DNA of 33,182 nucleotides. Source: Parcubacteria group bacterium GW2011_GWA2_51_10 (GTDB lineage Bacteria; Patescibacteriota; Minisyncoccia; Phycocordibacterales; UBA2100). The stretch is taken from NCBI GenBank assembly GCA_001004265.1, contig LCQS01000013.1:1-33182 (forward strand), read 5' to 3'. Numbering within the stretch: the stretch's first letter is position 1; every line of letters starts with the position of its first letter. Shown here one piece after another: positions 1-8,186 of this stretch. Position numbers and translations under genes: made by a program. The notes beneath the pieces are model-generated. The model did no database searches, had not been told where the DNA came from, and saw only the letters and a list, made by a program, of their open reading frames with translations.

Positions 1-305
1 TTGCAGCGGCCGGTTCGTATTTTATGAATCCCGCTGTGCCGAAAGCCATACAGAAAATGTTTGAAACAGAGAAGAGCGTCGCCGCACGCGAGGGCAGAGT
101 GCCTGCCGGATGGCTCATTGAAAAAGCGGGGATGAGGGGCTTCTCCTTTGGCGGCGCGATTGCGAGCGTGCAGCATCCCAATTACATCGTGAATCAAGGT
201 GGTGCCACGGCTAAAGACGTTCTGGCCCTTGCCGAGAAGATAAAGGACGCCGTGCGAAAAAGTTTTGGCATCGAGCTCCACGAAGAAGCAGCTATATTTA
301 GTTGA
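1..305 (+). CDS. murB: UDP-N-acetylenolpyruvoylglucosamine reductase, C-terminal end (5' partial)
   Basis: This is the C-terminal end of MurB, the FAD enzyme that reduces UDP-GlcNAc-enolpyruvate to UDP-MurNAc in cytoplasmic peptidoglycan precursor synthesis. The frame is open upstream of the ATG listed in the ORF track and reads AAGSYFMNP, the family's AGSxFKNP motif, so the gene begins before the window. PAGWLIEKAGMRGFSFGGA and HPNYIVNQGGATAKDVLAL follow in the usual order. The protein ends FGIELHEEAAIFS, close to the family's usual end. A TGA stop is followed by an AT-rich tandem repeat and then the isomerase gene. The call is secure although only about 100 residues are visible. Confidence 0.93.
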   Translation, partial: AAAGSYFMNPAVPKAIQKMFETEKSVAAREGRVPAGWLIEKAGMRGFSFGGAIASVQHPNYIVNQGGATAKDVLALAEKIKDAVRKSFGIELHEEAAIFS

Positions 306-351
306 TTCTGATCGCTGTAACCTATAACCTGTCACCTATAACCTAATCTAT
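306..351 (+). repeat. short tandem repeat ACCTATAACCT between murB and the isomerase gene
   Basis: The spacer reads TAACCTATAACCTGT then CACCTATAACCTAA, an imperfect tandem of a ~15-nt unit. A related string (ACAGGTTACAGTCAACAGT) occurs after mnmA near 21205. It looks like low-complexity intergenic sequence. It contains TATAAC and TAATCT strings that could act as a -10 for the next gene. Confidence 0.5.
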
Positions 352-948
352 ATGGAACATCTTGCTGTGCGAACGCACGAGAAAATGAAAGAGGTATTGA
401 TGAATCCCGATGCCCCGGGACCTGCGGTCCATTACTACATGATTCGCGGCGGCTCTGATCAGCGGAATATTACGGTGTGGGAGCCGGGGACTGTCAGCGG
501 TGAGTACATAAAAACATATGGGCATTATCATGTTGATGACCTACCGGAAACGTATTGGTTTTTATTTGGTGAGGGAGTCATGCTTTTGCAGAAGCTTGCA
601 GTTGATGAAGGTGGAAAACCGATACCGGATGTTGTTGAAGAATTTCGCGCAATCAAAGTGAAAGCGGGGGACAAACTCGATATCCCGCCACGATGGGGAC
701 ATCTTGCTGTAAATACTGGCAAGACATATTTAGTGACGGCAGACGACAGCCCTGTCGATTTTGAAGACAAAGATCCCGTCGGCATGCCTTCCCATGCCGA
801 TTACTCACTTGTCCAGAAAATGCACGGCTTTGCGTTTTATGTTGTCCAAAAAGGTGGATCTCCAACTCTAGTGAAAAATGAACGCTATCGAGTCGTAACT
901 GCCATGGGAACCGGTGGATTCACTGTTCTTGACAATACCGCGCAATAG
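352..948 (+). CDS. pgiA: cupin-type glucose-6-phosphate isomerase
   Basis: This 198-residue protein resembles the archaeal-type cupin phosphoglucose isomerase (GPI family), which interconverts glucose-6-phosphate and fructose-6-phosphate using a bound metal. The cupin metal motif is visible: VSGEYIKTYGHYHVDDLPETYW gives the GHYH histidine pair and a following glutamate. The second motif follows at IPPRWGHLAVNTG. The length matches the single-domain cupin enzyme (about 190 residues) and is far below the ~550 residues of the standard bacterial Pgi. The ATG at 352 has no clear Shine-Dalgarno sequence. The cupin form is a plausible functional substitute for Pgi in a reduced genome. Another sugar-phosphate cupin isomerase cannot be fully excluded. 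Confidence 0.85.
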   Translation: MEHLAVRTHEKMKEVLMNPDAPGPAVHYYMIRGGSDQRNITVWEPGTVSGEYIKTYGHYHVDDLPETYWFLFGEGVMLLQKLAVDEGGKPIPDVVEEFRAIKVKAGDKLDIPPRWGHLAVNTGKTYLVTADDSPVDFEDKDPVGMPSHADYSLVQKMHGFAFYVVQKGGSPTLVKNERYRVVTAMGTGGFTVLDNTAQ

Positions 949-986
949 AAGTTTAATGTGCGCTGTTTTCACGGCGGAGGACGGAA

Positions 987-1259
987 ATGAAGATCGAATA
1001 CCACCCGCATGAAGATGGTTCGGGTGAACTGATATACACAACCAATTATGGCGGTGAGCGGTCCGTGTGCGTACTCCGGCCAGGCGTACACGATTTCGGG
1101 ATTCGAGCATATCACCGCAGTGTCGAATTCATGGATGGCTACGCGTATGTGAATGATCAGGAGTGCTGGCCCGGTGTAGCCCACGTCTACGTAGACGGCG
1201 GCGTTCGGCTGACCATTCGGAATAGCGAGGTGGCCGTCTGTTATATCGAAACGTGCTAA
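987..1259 (+). CDS. small cupin-fold protein resembling pyrimidine/purine nucleoside phosphorylase PpnP (DUF1255)
   Basis: This is a 90-residue protein with a strong ribosome binding site (CGGAGGACGGAA-ATG). Its pattern, VCVLRPGVHDFG...SVEFMDGYAYVND...CWPGVAHVYVDGGVRLTIRNSEVAVCYIE, follows the spacing of the one-domain cupin PpnP: GxYxF, a turn with a glycine, W, then a second beta strand set ending in a hydrophobic CYI strand. PpnP enzymes phosphorolyse nucleosides. Identity is low, so the enzymatic role is only a suggestion. The gene is followed at once by a 10-bp perfect hairpin and so forms its own unit between pgiA and uvrA. Confidence 0.45.
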   Translation: MKIEYHPHEDGSGELIYTTNYGGERSVCVLRPGVHDFGIRAYHRSVEFMDGYAYVNDQECWPGVAHVYVDGGVRLTIRNSEVAVCYIETC

Positions 1260-1260
1260 C

Positions 1261-1286
1261 GGCGACGGGGGATCGGCCCCGTCGCC
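1261..1286 (+). terminator. GC-rich hairpin after the PpnP-like gene
   Basis: GGCGACGGGG-GATCGG-CCCCGTCGCC forms a perfect 10-bp stem with a 6-nt loop, starting 2 nt after the stop codon. It is followed by GATTCCCTTTGTGCT rather than a pure T tract. The position strongly suggests a terminator. The same CTTTGTGCT string follows the hairpin at 4126-4157. Confidence 0.75.
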
Positions 1287-1296
1287 GATTCCCTTT

Positions 1297-1340
1297 GTGC
1301 TAGAATGTTCCGTACTAACCCCTCGGGCAAAACGAGGGGC
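1297..1340 (+). promoter_or_regulatory. extended -10 and short leader hairpin upstream of uvrA
   Basis: TGCTAGAAT (TGn plus TAGAAT) is an extended -10 box at about 1298-1306. About 50 nt lie between it and the uvrA start, and this leader holds CCCCTCG-GGCAAAA-CGAGGGG (1319-1339), a 7-bp hairpin with a 7-nt loop. It is unusual here because most core genes in the window have no leader. Whether the hairpin regulates uvrA is not known. Confidence 0.5.
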
Positions 1341-1357
1341 TGATCGCGTTGTATACC

Positions 1358-4000
1358 ATGTCAAAAAAAGAAGAAGATACGCACAAAATTATCGTAAAAG
1401 GCGCCCGTACTCATAATTTGAAAAATGTGAGCGTTGAAATGCCGCGAGATAAAATGATCGTGTTTACGGGGCTTTCCGGTTCGGGAAAATCTTCGCTCGC
1501 GTTCGATACGATTTTTGCTGAAGGACAGCGCAAATATGTCGAATCGCTTTCCGCATATGCGAGGCAATTCCTACGGCAGATGCAAAAGCCCGATGTTGAC
1601 GAAATTTCGGGCCTCTCTCCAGCAATATCCATCGATCAAAAGTCACGCTCGAATAATCCGCGCTCCACGGTAGCAACAATCACCGAGATTTATGATTATC
1701 TGCGGGTGCTATTCGCGCGCGTAGGGAAGCCCCATTGTCTCATCTGCGGCCGCGAGATCAGGAAGCACACGAATGAAGAAATTCTTGGTTCCGTGATGAA
1801 TATTGTTGATGAAGCGGCACTCGGAGCAAAGAAAAAAACAAAAAAAGCTAAGACGCTTACACATGGTGTATCGGAGGTAAAAATCCGAATCAGCGCGCCC
1901 GTTGTTGTGGGGAGAAAGGGAGAATACTACCAATTGCTCTATGATCTCTTGAACAAAGGATTCGAGAAAGTCGTCATCGACGGTGAAGACAAATCGTTGC
2001 GCGAACGCATCATACTGGAAAAGCACCACAAGCATGACATCGATGTTGTGGTCGACGAAATATTCGTGAGCGAATTCAAGGACGATCAGAAGGGCGCGCG
2101 CGAGCGCGCGTCCGAAGCGATAGAACGAGCGCTCCATGAATCGGATGGACTCGTCAAAATTACGGATGCGGCGGGAGCAGCGCATATTGTCTCTGCGAAA
2201 TTCATGTGTCCCTACGACGGCTTTTCTTTTCCGGAGGTAGAGCCGCGCCTGTTCTCGTTCAATTCACCCTACGGTGCATGTCCGGCCTGCAACGGGCTCG
2301 GCTCGAAATATTTTTACGGCGATGAGCCGTGCGAGACCTGTGGCGGAGCACGTTTGCGCCCGGAAGCACTCAATGTTTTTTTAGGCGCCGTTGCGGATAC
2401 TGATGGTGCGAAAGCTGCAGAAGGCATGCACATCGTAAAGCTGGCATCGCTCTCGATCGAGGATGCGCAGGCTTTTTTTGCGAAACTGAAGCTGACGAAA
2501 AAAGAAGCGGAGATCTCGAAGGTCGTTATTCGCGAGATTACGAGCCGTCTTCAGTTCATGCTGAATGTCGGCATTGAATACCTTACGCTCGACCGGAAAG
2601 CCAATACACTCTCCGGCGGCGAGTCGCAGCGAATTCGGCTCGCATCCCAGCTCGGGAGCGGTCTTGTGGGCGCCTTGTATGTGCTCGACGAGCCGACCAT
2701 AGGCCTACATCAGAGGGATAATGACAAGCTCATCGAGACGCTTAAGCACCTACGCGATTTAGGCAACACGGTCATCGTCGTCGAGCACGACGAGGACACG
2801 ATTTATGCCTCCGACTATATCGTCGATCTCGGCCCGGGAGCGGGCACGCATGGCGGCGAGATCGTCGTGGACGGATGGCTGGAAGATTTGATTACTGCCA
2901 AAACGAATGCATCGGGATCGCGTACGCTTTCGTATTTGCGAGGAGATACGGCGATTCAAATGCCAGAAAAGCGTCGGACGGCAGACAGGGGAAAGTTAAA
3001 AATACGCGGTGCGAACAAGTTTAATCTAAAAAACGTGAATGCTGATGTTCCACTTGCGAAAATGCTTGTCATCACCGGTGTGTCAGGTTCGGGCAAGTCA
3101 ACGTTTCTGTATGAAATCATCCACCGCAATCTGCTTGCACGATTCGACAAGCGCTACCGAAGCGCAAAAATCTACAACTGCAAAGAATTCAGCGGCACCG
3201 AATACTTGCATCGCTCAGTTCTTATTGATCAGTCTCCCATCGGCCGGACGCCGCGTTCGAATCCTGCAACATATACGGGAGCGTTCACGCACATTCGCGA
3301 TATGTTCGCTATGTCGGAAGAGGCCCGCGCGCGCGGATGGAGCCCGGGCCGCTTCAGCTTCAACGTGAAAGGCGGAAGATGCGAGGCATGCCAAGGTAAC
3401 GGCGTCGTCGCAGTGGAAATGCACTTCTTGCCGACGGTGTACGTCACCTGCGACGTGTGCAATGGAAAGCGCTTCATGAAAGAGACGCTCGAGGTAAAGT
3501 ATAAAAAAAAGAGCATTTACGACGTGTTAAAAATGACAGTCGAGGAAGCGCTCGATTTTTTTGAAGACATTCCTGCGATCTCGGACAGATTTAAAACCCT
3601 CGTTGATGTCGGTCTTGCCTACCTTGAGCTTGGGCAAAGCGCAACGACCCTCTCCGGCGGTGAAGCGCAGCGCGTGAAAATCGCATCAGAACTCTACCGG
3701 CCGCTTCAAACGAAGACGGCATACCTTCTCGATGAGCCAACGGTAGGTCTTCACTATGACGACGTGCAAAAATTGATAGATGTTCTCCAAAAGCTCGTGG
3801 ATCGCGGCAATACCGTTATTGTCATCGAACACAATCTCGACGTTCTGAAATGCGCGGACTACATCATCGATTTAGGACCGGAGGGTGGAGAACGAGGCGG
3901 GGAAGTCGTGGCCAAAGGCACTCCGGAAGAGATCGCGCGCAGTCCTGATTCACATACCGGTTACTATCTGAAGAAAGTCTTGAAGAGACGGAACACTTGA
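1358..4000 (+). CDS. uvrA: UvrABC excinuclease subunit A, compact form
   Basis: UvrA is the damage-recognition ATPase of nucleotide excision repair. It acts as a dimer on DNA and loads UvrB. Both ABC modules are present: Walker [10 protein letters not shown] near the N-terminus, signatures [12 protein letters not shown] and [12 protein letters not shown], Walker [11 protein letters not shown] and [10 protein letters not shown], and second Walker [10 protein letters not shown]. The DNA-binding zinc finger [11 protein letters not shown]...CDVCNGKR is intact. The protein is about 880 residues against ~940 normally. Between [10 protein letters not shown] and CETCGGARL only ~9 residues remain where E. 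coli has roughly 100. The first zinc module reads CPYD instead of CPVC, losing one cysteine. I prefer ATG 1358 (MSKKEED) over the TTG at 1349. uvrB is not in the window; uvrC follows 600 bp downstream. Confidence 0.96.
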   Translation: MSKKEEDTHKIIVKGARTHNLKNVSVEMPRDKMIVFTGLSGSGKSSLAFDTIFAEGQRKYVESLSAYARQFLRQMQKPDVDEISGLSPAISIDQKSRSNNPRSTVATITEIYDYLRVLFARVGKPHCLICGREIRKHTNEEILGSVMNIVDEAALGAKKKTKKAKTLTHGVSEVKIRISAPVVVGRKGEYYQLLYDLLNKGFEKVVIDGEDKSLRERIILEKHHKHDIDVVVDEIFVSEFKDDQKGARERASEAIERALHESDGLVKITDAAGAAHIVSAKFMCPYDGFSFPEVEPRLFSFNSPYGACPACNGLGSKYFYGDEPCETCGGARLRPEALNVFLGAVADTDGAKAAEGMHIVKLASLSIEDAQAFFAKLKLTKKEAEISKVVIREITSRLQFMLNVGIEYLTLDRKANTLSGGESQRIRLASQLGSGLVGALYVLDEPTIGLHQRDNDKLIETLKHLRDLGNTVIVVEHDEDTIYASDYIVDLGPGAGTHGGEIVVDGWLEDLITAKTNASGSRTLSYLRGDTAIQMPEKRRTADRGKLKIRGANKFNLKNVNADVPLAKMLVITGVSGSGKSTFLYEIIHRNLLARFDKRYRSAKIYNCKEFSGTEYLHRSVLIDQSPIGRTPRSNPATYTGAFTHIRDMFAMSEEARARGWSPGRFSFNVKGGRCEACQGNGVVAVEMHFLPTVYVTCDVCNGKRFMKETLEVKYKKKSIYDVLKMTVEEALDFFEDIPAISDRFKTLVDVGLAYLELGQSATTLSGGEAQRVKIASELYRPLQTKTAYLLDEPTVGLHYDDVQKLIDVLQKLVDRGNTVIVIEHNLDVLKCADYIIDLGPEGGERGGEVVAKGTPEEIARSPDSHTGYYLKKVLKRRNT

Positions 4001-4049
4001 CCTTTGAGGTGGGATGGGTATTTATTACACATAGCTCGTGCCCCCTCCC

Positions 4050-4157
4050 GGCCACGGCATAGGGCCTTGAATGGCCCATCGGCGAGTAATCGCCGTGCTC
4101 ATCGCAAGGTGAGCGTAGCAGCAGCGGCCGGCTCCGACGACGTATTCGGAGCCGGCC
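4050..4157 (+). terminator. three consecutive hairpins downstream of uvrA
   Basis: GGGCC-TTGAAT-GGCCC, CGGCGA-GTAA-TCGCCG and the perfect 12-bp GGCCGGCTCCGA-N8-TCGGAGCCGGCC (4126-4157) lie in series. The last is probably the uvrA terminator. It is followed by AATCTCTTTGTGCT rather than a T run. ORF 4004-4396 runs through these hairpins and is not supported as a gene. Confidence 0.55.
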
Positions 4158-4230
4158 AATCTCTTTGTGCTGAACTTGACTTTTATAGCTGTGTGGTAGG
4201 GTTCCTTACGAATGAAAATAGAAAAGAGAA

Positions 4231-4260
4231 CGCCGGGGAGACAGCGGGTCTCCTCCGGCG
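4231..4260 (-). terminator. terminator of the small minus-strand gene at 4271-4486
   Basis: On the minus strand CGCCGGAGGAGAC-CCGCT-GTCTCCCCGGCG forms a 12-bp stem with one bulge. It is followed by TTCTCTTTTCTATTTT, which fits an intrinsic terminator just after the 71-residue gene. Confidence 0.75.
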
Positions 4261-4270
4261 CGGCGAGCGG

Positions 4271-4486
4271 TCAATCTTGCAGGAACGTCAGCCTCGCTAC
4301 TCGCAGCTCGAAGATCACGTCTTGAAGTGCTTTTTCCGGAATGAACATTTCCCGGAGGTCCGCGAGGCGGGCACAGAGTCCTCCGATTTCAAATGACATT
4401 TTGGTCCCATGCTCCATGTTCCGGAGCTTCTCCGATTGGGCGACGATCTTTTCCGTGATGACCTCGTGCGCAGGTTTCAACTTCAT
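4271..4486 (-). CDS. unrecognised small protein, 71 aa
   Basis: I do not recognise this protein. It is supported by a strong Shine-Dalgarno sequence (AAAGGAGATCAGC-ATG) and by an intrinsic terminator directly after its stop. The sequence (MKLKPAHEVITEKIVAQSEKLRNMEHG...) is charged, probably helical and soluble, with no membrane segment and no cysteine pair. It is transcribed against uvrA and uvrC and therefore forms its own unit. It belongs to a group of small minus-strand genes in this window that share strong ribosome binding sites, unlike most core genes around them. Confidence 0.65.
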   Translation of the reverse strand: MKLKPAHEVITEKIVAQSEKLRNMEHGTKMSFEIGGLCARLADLREMFIPEKALQDVIFELRVARLTFLQD

Positions 4487-4586
4487 GCTGATCTCCTTTG
4501 CTTATTATCGTTCCCGAGTGGAAACGCCGTGCAGACTAAAGCACTAGCTGTCACTCATGTCAACATTTTCAAATGGTGTTGTCTCG

Positions 4587-4592
4587 TATACT
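4587..4592 (+). promoter_or_regulatory. -10 box of uvrC, leaderless configuration
   Basis: TATACT is followed by six nucleotides (CACGCG) and then ATG 4599. Transcription would start at or beside the A of the start codon. This decides the uvrC start against the ORF-track ATG at 4557, which lies upstream of the -10. Confidence 0.7.
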
Positions 4593-4598
4593 CACGCG

Positions 4599-5900
4599 AT
4601 GACGCGCGACGAATTAAAAAAAATTAAGCTGCCTGATGCGCCGGGGGTATACAAATTCATAGGGGCGGATAAAAATATATTGTACGTCGGTAAAGCGGCA
4701 TCACTTCGGGATCGCGTACGCAGCTATTTTGCGAACGATCTTGCAGGAGCGCGCAGTCCGGCTGTCGCTGGTATGGTCGCGCAGGCGGAGACGGTCACAT
4801 GGATCGAAACAGGCTCTGTACTTGAAGCGCTCATTCTCGAAGCAAATCTCATCAAGCGGCATCAGCCGCCATTCAATGCGGCATCGAAGGACAACAAGAG
4901 CTTCAACTACCTCGTCATCACGAAAGAAAATTTCCCACGTGTCCTCATCGTCCGTGGCCGCGAATTGTTTTCTTCCCCACTCAAAACTAAAAATTCAAAA
5001 CTAAAAACTATCTTCGGTCCGTATCCCCACGGCGGATCGCTCAAAGAAGGATTCAAAATTGTTCGCAAAATATTTCCATTCCGCGATTCGAAATGCATCC
5101 CCTGTGAAGACCAGAAGAAAGTTAAAACTCATCTGCAACCGAGAGTGAGCGAGGGCGTACTGAGCCGAGCACGGCGAATGTGTCGCCCGTGCTTCAACAG
5201 ACAAATTGGATTGTGCCCGGGCGTGTGCACTGGCGAAGTTACAAAAGAAGAATACGCACAGACAGTGCGGCATATTTGCGAATTGTTCTCCGGCAATTTC
5301 AAAGGCCTCAAGAGGCAGCTGACGAAAGAGATGAAGGAAGCCGCGAAAGCGGAAGATTTTGAAAAAGCCGGAATGTTGCGTCGCCAATGCGAGGCACTCG
5401 AGCACATCCGCGACGTATCGCTGATCAAAGAAGACAGAGCGACAGGAATATCAACCGGGGGAGGATTGCGCATCGAGAGTTACGACGTGGCGCACACAGC
5501 AGGCAAGGAAACTGTGGCGGTCATGACGGTCGTGAACAATGGCGAATCCATAAAGGATGCATATCGCAAGTTCAAAATCCATTCCGCAAAGAACAATGAC
5601 GTTTCCGCTCTGAAGGAAGCGGTAAGCCGCCGCCTCGCGCATCAGGAATGGCCGTTGCCACGGGTATTTGTCATTGACGGGGGAAAGGCGCAAGTACGTG
5701 CCATCGAGCGCGTGCTGCGCGACGCGGGAATTGAAATCCCGGTTGTTGCCGTTACAAAAGACGAATTCCACAGGCCCGCAACAATAATCGGCAACGAACG
5801 CATCGCTCGCGCGCATGAAGCAGACATTCTTCTCGCGAACAGCGAAGCCCATAGGTTCGCAATCACGTGGCACCGACGCAGAATGCGGAGGTCCATGTGA
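4599..5900 (+). CDS. uvrC: UvrABC excinuclease subunit C, short form with an inserted repeat
   Basis: UvrC makes both incisions in nucleotide excision repair. The GIY-YIG nuclease (PGVYKF...LYVGKA, residues ~14-32), the UVR domain (KEMKEAAKAEDFEKAGMLRRQ) and the RNase H-like C-terminal nuclease (YDVAHTAGKE, VFVIDGGKAQ, EAHRFAITWHR) are present. It stops after HRRRMRRSM at 433 residues, without the helix-hairpin-helix that brings E. coli UvrC to ~610. The iron-sulfur region reads CIPC...CRPCFNRQIGLCPGVC. The encoded peptide of a dispersed repeat (LQPRVSEGVLSRARRM, residues ~179-194) sits between the first cysteines and the last ones. SPLKTKNSKLKT (residues ~127-137) also derives from a 14-bp tandem repeat. 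The start is set by the -10 box at 4587. Confidence 0.95.
   Translation: MTRDELKKIKLPDAPGVYKFIGADKNILYVGKAASLRDRVRSYFANDLAGARSPAVAGMVAQAETVTWIETGSVLEALILEANLIKRHQPPFNAASKDNKSFNYLVITKENFPRVLIVRGRELFSSPLKTKNSKLKTIFGPYPHGGSLKEGFKIVRKIFPFRDSKCIPCEDQKKVKTHLQPRVSEGVLSRARRMCRPCFNRQIGLCPGVCTGEVTKEEYAQTVRHICELFSGNFKGLKRQLTKEMKEAAKAEDFEKAGMLRRQCEALEHIRDVSLIKEDRATGISTGGGLRIESYDVAHTAGKETVAVMTVVNNGESIKDAYRKFKIHSAKNNDVSALKEAVSRRLAHQEWPLPRVFVIDGGKAQVRAIERVLRDAGIEIPVVAVTKDEFHRPATIIGNERIARAHEADILLANSEAHRFAITWHRRRMRRSM
4977..5008 (+). repeat. 14-bp tandem repeat inside uvrC
   Basis: TCAAAACTAAAAAT then TCAAAACTAAAAAC are two near-identical 14-bp units. They are translated within uvrC as PLKTKNSKLKT just before FGPYPHG, where related UvrC proteins have a short loop. 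The AT-rich composition looks like intergenic low-complexity sequence that has entered a coding region. Confidence 0.6.
5134..5182 (+). repeat. R1 structured repeat, copy A, in frame inside uvrC
   Basis: TGCAACCGAGAGTGAGCGAGG, then CGTACTGAG, then the hairpin GCCG-AGCA-CGGC (5164-5175), then GAATGTG. The same order occurs in the ung repeats and in the reverse copies at 8.7 kb. The stem here is GCCG/CGGC, whereas other copies use GGCC/GGCC or GCGC/GCGC around the same type of loop. The copy is read in the same frame as those in ung (SEGVLSRARR against SEEVLRPAGR). Confidence 0.75.
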
Positions 5901-6058
5901 TGTGGAGAGGGGGTCGGGGAACGGGAGTTCCCCGTGTCGGAAGGCAGGGCGAAGCCCGTTGGAAAACCGTCCGCGTGCCGCCGAAGCTTCAGCGGAGGAG
6001 CAGGGTTTCCAAAGAGCGAAGCGCGTTACGTGGCATCGGCAGCGCCGTCGCCGCGCGA
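5901..6058. repeat. nested palindromes between uvrC and ddl
   Basis: CGGGGAAC-GGGA-GTTCCCCG (5915-5934) follows uvrC and may terminate it. GGGC-GAA-GCCC comes next. Then TTGGAAAACC (5959) pairs at a distance with GGTTTCCAA (6004-6012), enclosing CCGCCGAAGCTTCAGCGG. No convincing coding sequence is present in the 173-bp gap. Confidence 0.5.
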
Positions 6059-6067
6059 TGCTATAAT
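6059..6067 (+). promoter_or_regulatory. extended -10 of ddl, leaderless configuration
   Basis: TGCTATAAT is a consensus extended -10. It is followed by TTTTGA and then ATG 6074. No good -35 is visible at the expected distance. The predicted transcript starts at or next to the start codon. Confidence 0.75.
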
Positions 6068-6073
6068 TTTTGA

Positions 6074-7042
6074 ATGGTACGAACTGTCGTCGGAGTTCTG
6101 CGCGGTGGGACATCCAATGAATACAACCTCTCACTTAAAACGGGAGCGACGATGCTCGCTGTGCTCCCGGAAGATCGTTACGAGACGAGAGATATTCTCA
6201 TAGACAAAAAAGGCTACTGGTATTTGCGCGGCATTCCTGTTGCGGCTGTTCGCGCTCTATCGCAGATAGACGTTATTCTGAACGGCCTTCACGGGGGAGT
6301 CGGTGAGGATGGGACAGTCCAACGACTGCTTGATCGTTCTGGCGTGCCATATACGGGCTCGCGCGCATACCCTTCGGCGATATCTCTCAATAAAATCAGA
6401 GCGCGCAATGTGTTGCTGCGCGCGGGTGTGAAAATGCCGCGCGCGGTTTCCTTTACACTCGAGAATAAACTCAATACCGCGGAAATGGCCGAGTCTGTAT
6501 TTTCGCAATTCGGTCCGCCGTATATCGTAAAGCCCGCAACTGACGGCGCTTCCTTTGGCATCCAGATTGCAGACACACTGTACGAATTACCTGACGCGAT
6601 AGGTGACGTATTAGATAATTTCGGTGCAGTTCTAGTGGAGGAATTTTTGCTCGGCGAACTCGTCAGTGTCGGTTTAATTGAAAATTTCCGTAATCAGGAC
6701 ATCTATGCACTTCCGCCTGCGCATGTGCAGTTGCCGGACAACGCACGGATTTTGCACAGTAGTCATCACGAGAGCGGAACGATGCGAAATATTGTGCCAT
6801 CCAATTTTACGCATCGTGAAAAGAAAGCGATAGAGGAACTAGCCAAAGCAGCGCATCGTGCTCTCCAGCTCGCCCAATTTTCTCGCGCCGATATCGTGCT
6901 CACAAAATATGGGCCGTTCCTGCTAGAGATAAACTCGCTCCCGGGTCTTTATCCGGGTTCATCATTCGTGCCGATGCTCGAATCCGTTGGTTCGTCGAGT
7001 AGAGAATTCTTGGAGAATGCAATTGCACAGTCTCGTCATTAA
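6074..7042 (+). CDS. ddl: D-alanine--D-alanine ligase
   Basis: Ddl is the ATP-grasp enzyme that makes D-Ala-D-Ala for peptidoglycan stems. At 322 residues it has normal length. Motifs in order are LRGGTSNEYNLSLKTG at the N-terminus, NGLHGGVGEDGTVQRLLD (the usual LHG.xGEDG), PYTGS, YIVKPATDGASFGI (ATP-grasp lysine) and LLEINSLPGLYPGSSFVP (the usual EINTxPGxTxxS loop). A leaderless promoter precedes it. With murB and mltG elsewhere in the window it shows that the cell builds its own peptidoglycan. It converges with the pfkB-family gene on the other strand, 74 bp away. Confidence 0.95.
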   Translation: MVRTVVGVLRGGTSNEYNLSLKTGATMLAVLPEDRYETRDILIDKKGYWYLRGIPVAAVRALSQIDVILNGLHGGVGEDGTVQRLLDRSGVPYTGSRAYPSAISLNKIRARNVLLRAGVKMPRAVSFTLENKLNTAEMAESVFSQFGPPYIVKPATDGASFGIQIADTLYELPDAIGDVLDNFGAVLVEEFLLGELVSVGLIENFRNQDIYALPPAHVQLPDNARILHSSHHESGTMRNIVPSNFTHREKKAIEELAKAAHRALQLAQFSRADIVLTKYGPFLLEINSLPGLYPGSSFVPMLESVGSSSREFLENAIAQSRH

Positions 7043-7070
7043 AAAGAGAGACTGCCACATTGTGTGACAG
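7040..7070 (-). terminator. terminator of the PfkB-family gene
   Basis: On the minus strand CTGTCACA-CAA-TGTGGCAG (one mismatch) is followed by TCTCTCTTTTT. It lies between the converging ddl and kinase genes and fits best as the minus-strand terminator. Confidence 0.65.
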
Positions 7071-7116
7071 CCCTCTGAAGTGCATTAAAAGATCGGCTCT
7101 CTCGTCCGGAGGAGTG

Positions 7117-8070
7117 CTAAGCAACTTGCAGTTCGACTTCGCCCTCCGAGATCTCGCGGAAGTTCTCTGCCATCGCCTTGACTGCTTCGGCGCTCGTCAG
7201 CGCATTTTCGTGACCCAGATGCAGTGCCTTATTGGCAGCAGCGGCTCGTGAAAAGCGAAGCGCATTCTGGACAGAGTCGTTCGGCCACTGGAGCAGCGCG
7301 TAGAACAGACCGGCCGCATTCGCATCTCCCGTGCCACTCGGATCCACGATGTGCCCTTCGATGTCGAGTGCAGGGAAGTAGCGGAAATCACGGTTCTCGA
7401 ACCAGATCATTCCGCGCCGTCCCATCGTGATAACAGCGATCTTCGCGCCCATGGCTTGCAAAAAACGGAGGGCATTGCGGGGGTTCTTTAGATCACGTTT
7501 CTTGACGATCTTGTCCGACGCAACGATGACATTCATCAGACGCAGATGATCGTCAGCGAAACGTTCTCCGTCACCGATGTCCGCGAACCGCATGATCTCC
7601 TTTTCTTGGCACATCGGTGCATAGTACTCGAGCGCATCGATTTGGTAGCCGTCGAAATAGAAGCCGCGGCACTCGTCCACATCCAGACGCGGGAACTTAC
7701 TGAGGTAGTTTACGTCGGGGAACTTGACTATCGTGCGGATCTCACGCTGGGCCACGACGATAATCGAGACGGACGATCTGTTGACGAGTCGGGGCAAATG
7801 CAGGTTCACGCCGTATCGATCGAACCAGTTCATAACCATCGGTCCGTGCTGATCGTCGGCGTACTGTCCAAGAAAATCGGACCGCAATCCAAAGCCCGAG
7901 CAGTAAAATGACGCTGCAGCTGCACTACCGCCGAAGCTGGTTACCAGCTTCTTCCCGATGACTTTGCAGTCGATCCACTCCAAATCATGAGGCGGAACGA
8001 CGATGTGGTCGACATACGTGTGTCCCAGAAAAGCAGCTGCTCCTGGCGTGAGGCGATCGCTTTTGCTCAT
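7117..8070 (-). CDS. PfkB/ribokinase-family carbohydrate or nucleoside kinase
   Basis: This 317-residue kinase belongs to the ribokinase fold family, which phosphorylates sugars or nucleosides with ATP. The N-terminal GG motif (TSFGGSAAAASFYCSGFGLRSDFLGQ) binds substrate. The C-terminal motif DPSGTGDANAAGLFYAL corresponds to the family's DTxGAGD, with the catalytic aspartate kept although the first residues differ. IAVITMGRRGMIWF is the usual strand before the anion hole. The start is supported by GAAGGAGAGAACA-ATG. The substrate cannot be told from the sequence. It is a single-gene unit between ddl and the tRNA, with its own terminator. Confidence 0.85.
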   Translation of the reverse strand: MSKSDRLTPGAAAFLGHTYVDHIVVPPHDLEWIDCKVIGKKLVTSFGGSAAAASFYCSGFGLRSDFLGQYADDQHGPMVMNWFDRYGVNLHLPRLVNRSSVSIIVVAQREIRTIVKFPDVNYLSKFPRLDVDECRGFYFDGYQIDALEYYAPMCQEKEIMRFADIGDGERFADDHLRLMNVIVASDKIVKKRDLKNPRNALRFLQAMGAKIAVITMGRRGMIWFENRDFRYFPALDIEGHIVDPSGTGDANAAGLFYALLQWPNDSVQNALRFSRAAAANKALHLGHENALTSAEAVKAMAENFREISEGEVELQVA

Positions 8071-8186
8071 TGTTCTCTCCTTCGTTCAGATTTTCAAAGC
8101 CGCGCCACCTTCAGCACGACGCTGTCGCAATAGTGACGCACGGAGACGTGCTGTCAATTCATCTTGGCTGGGGATAAAAAAATCTG

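Noticed and set aside
4004-4396. 130-aa plus-strand ORF downstream of uvrA
   Set aside because: It runs through three hairpins, has no ribosome binding site and overlaps antisense a better-supported small gene.
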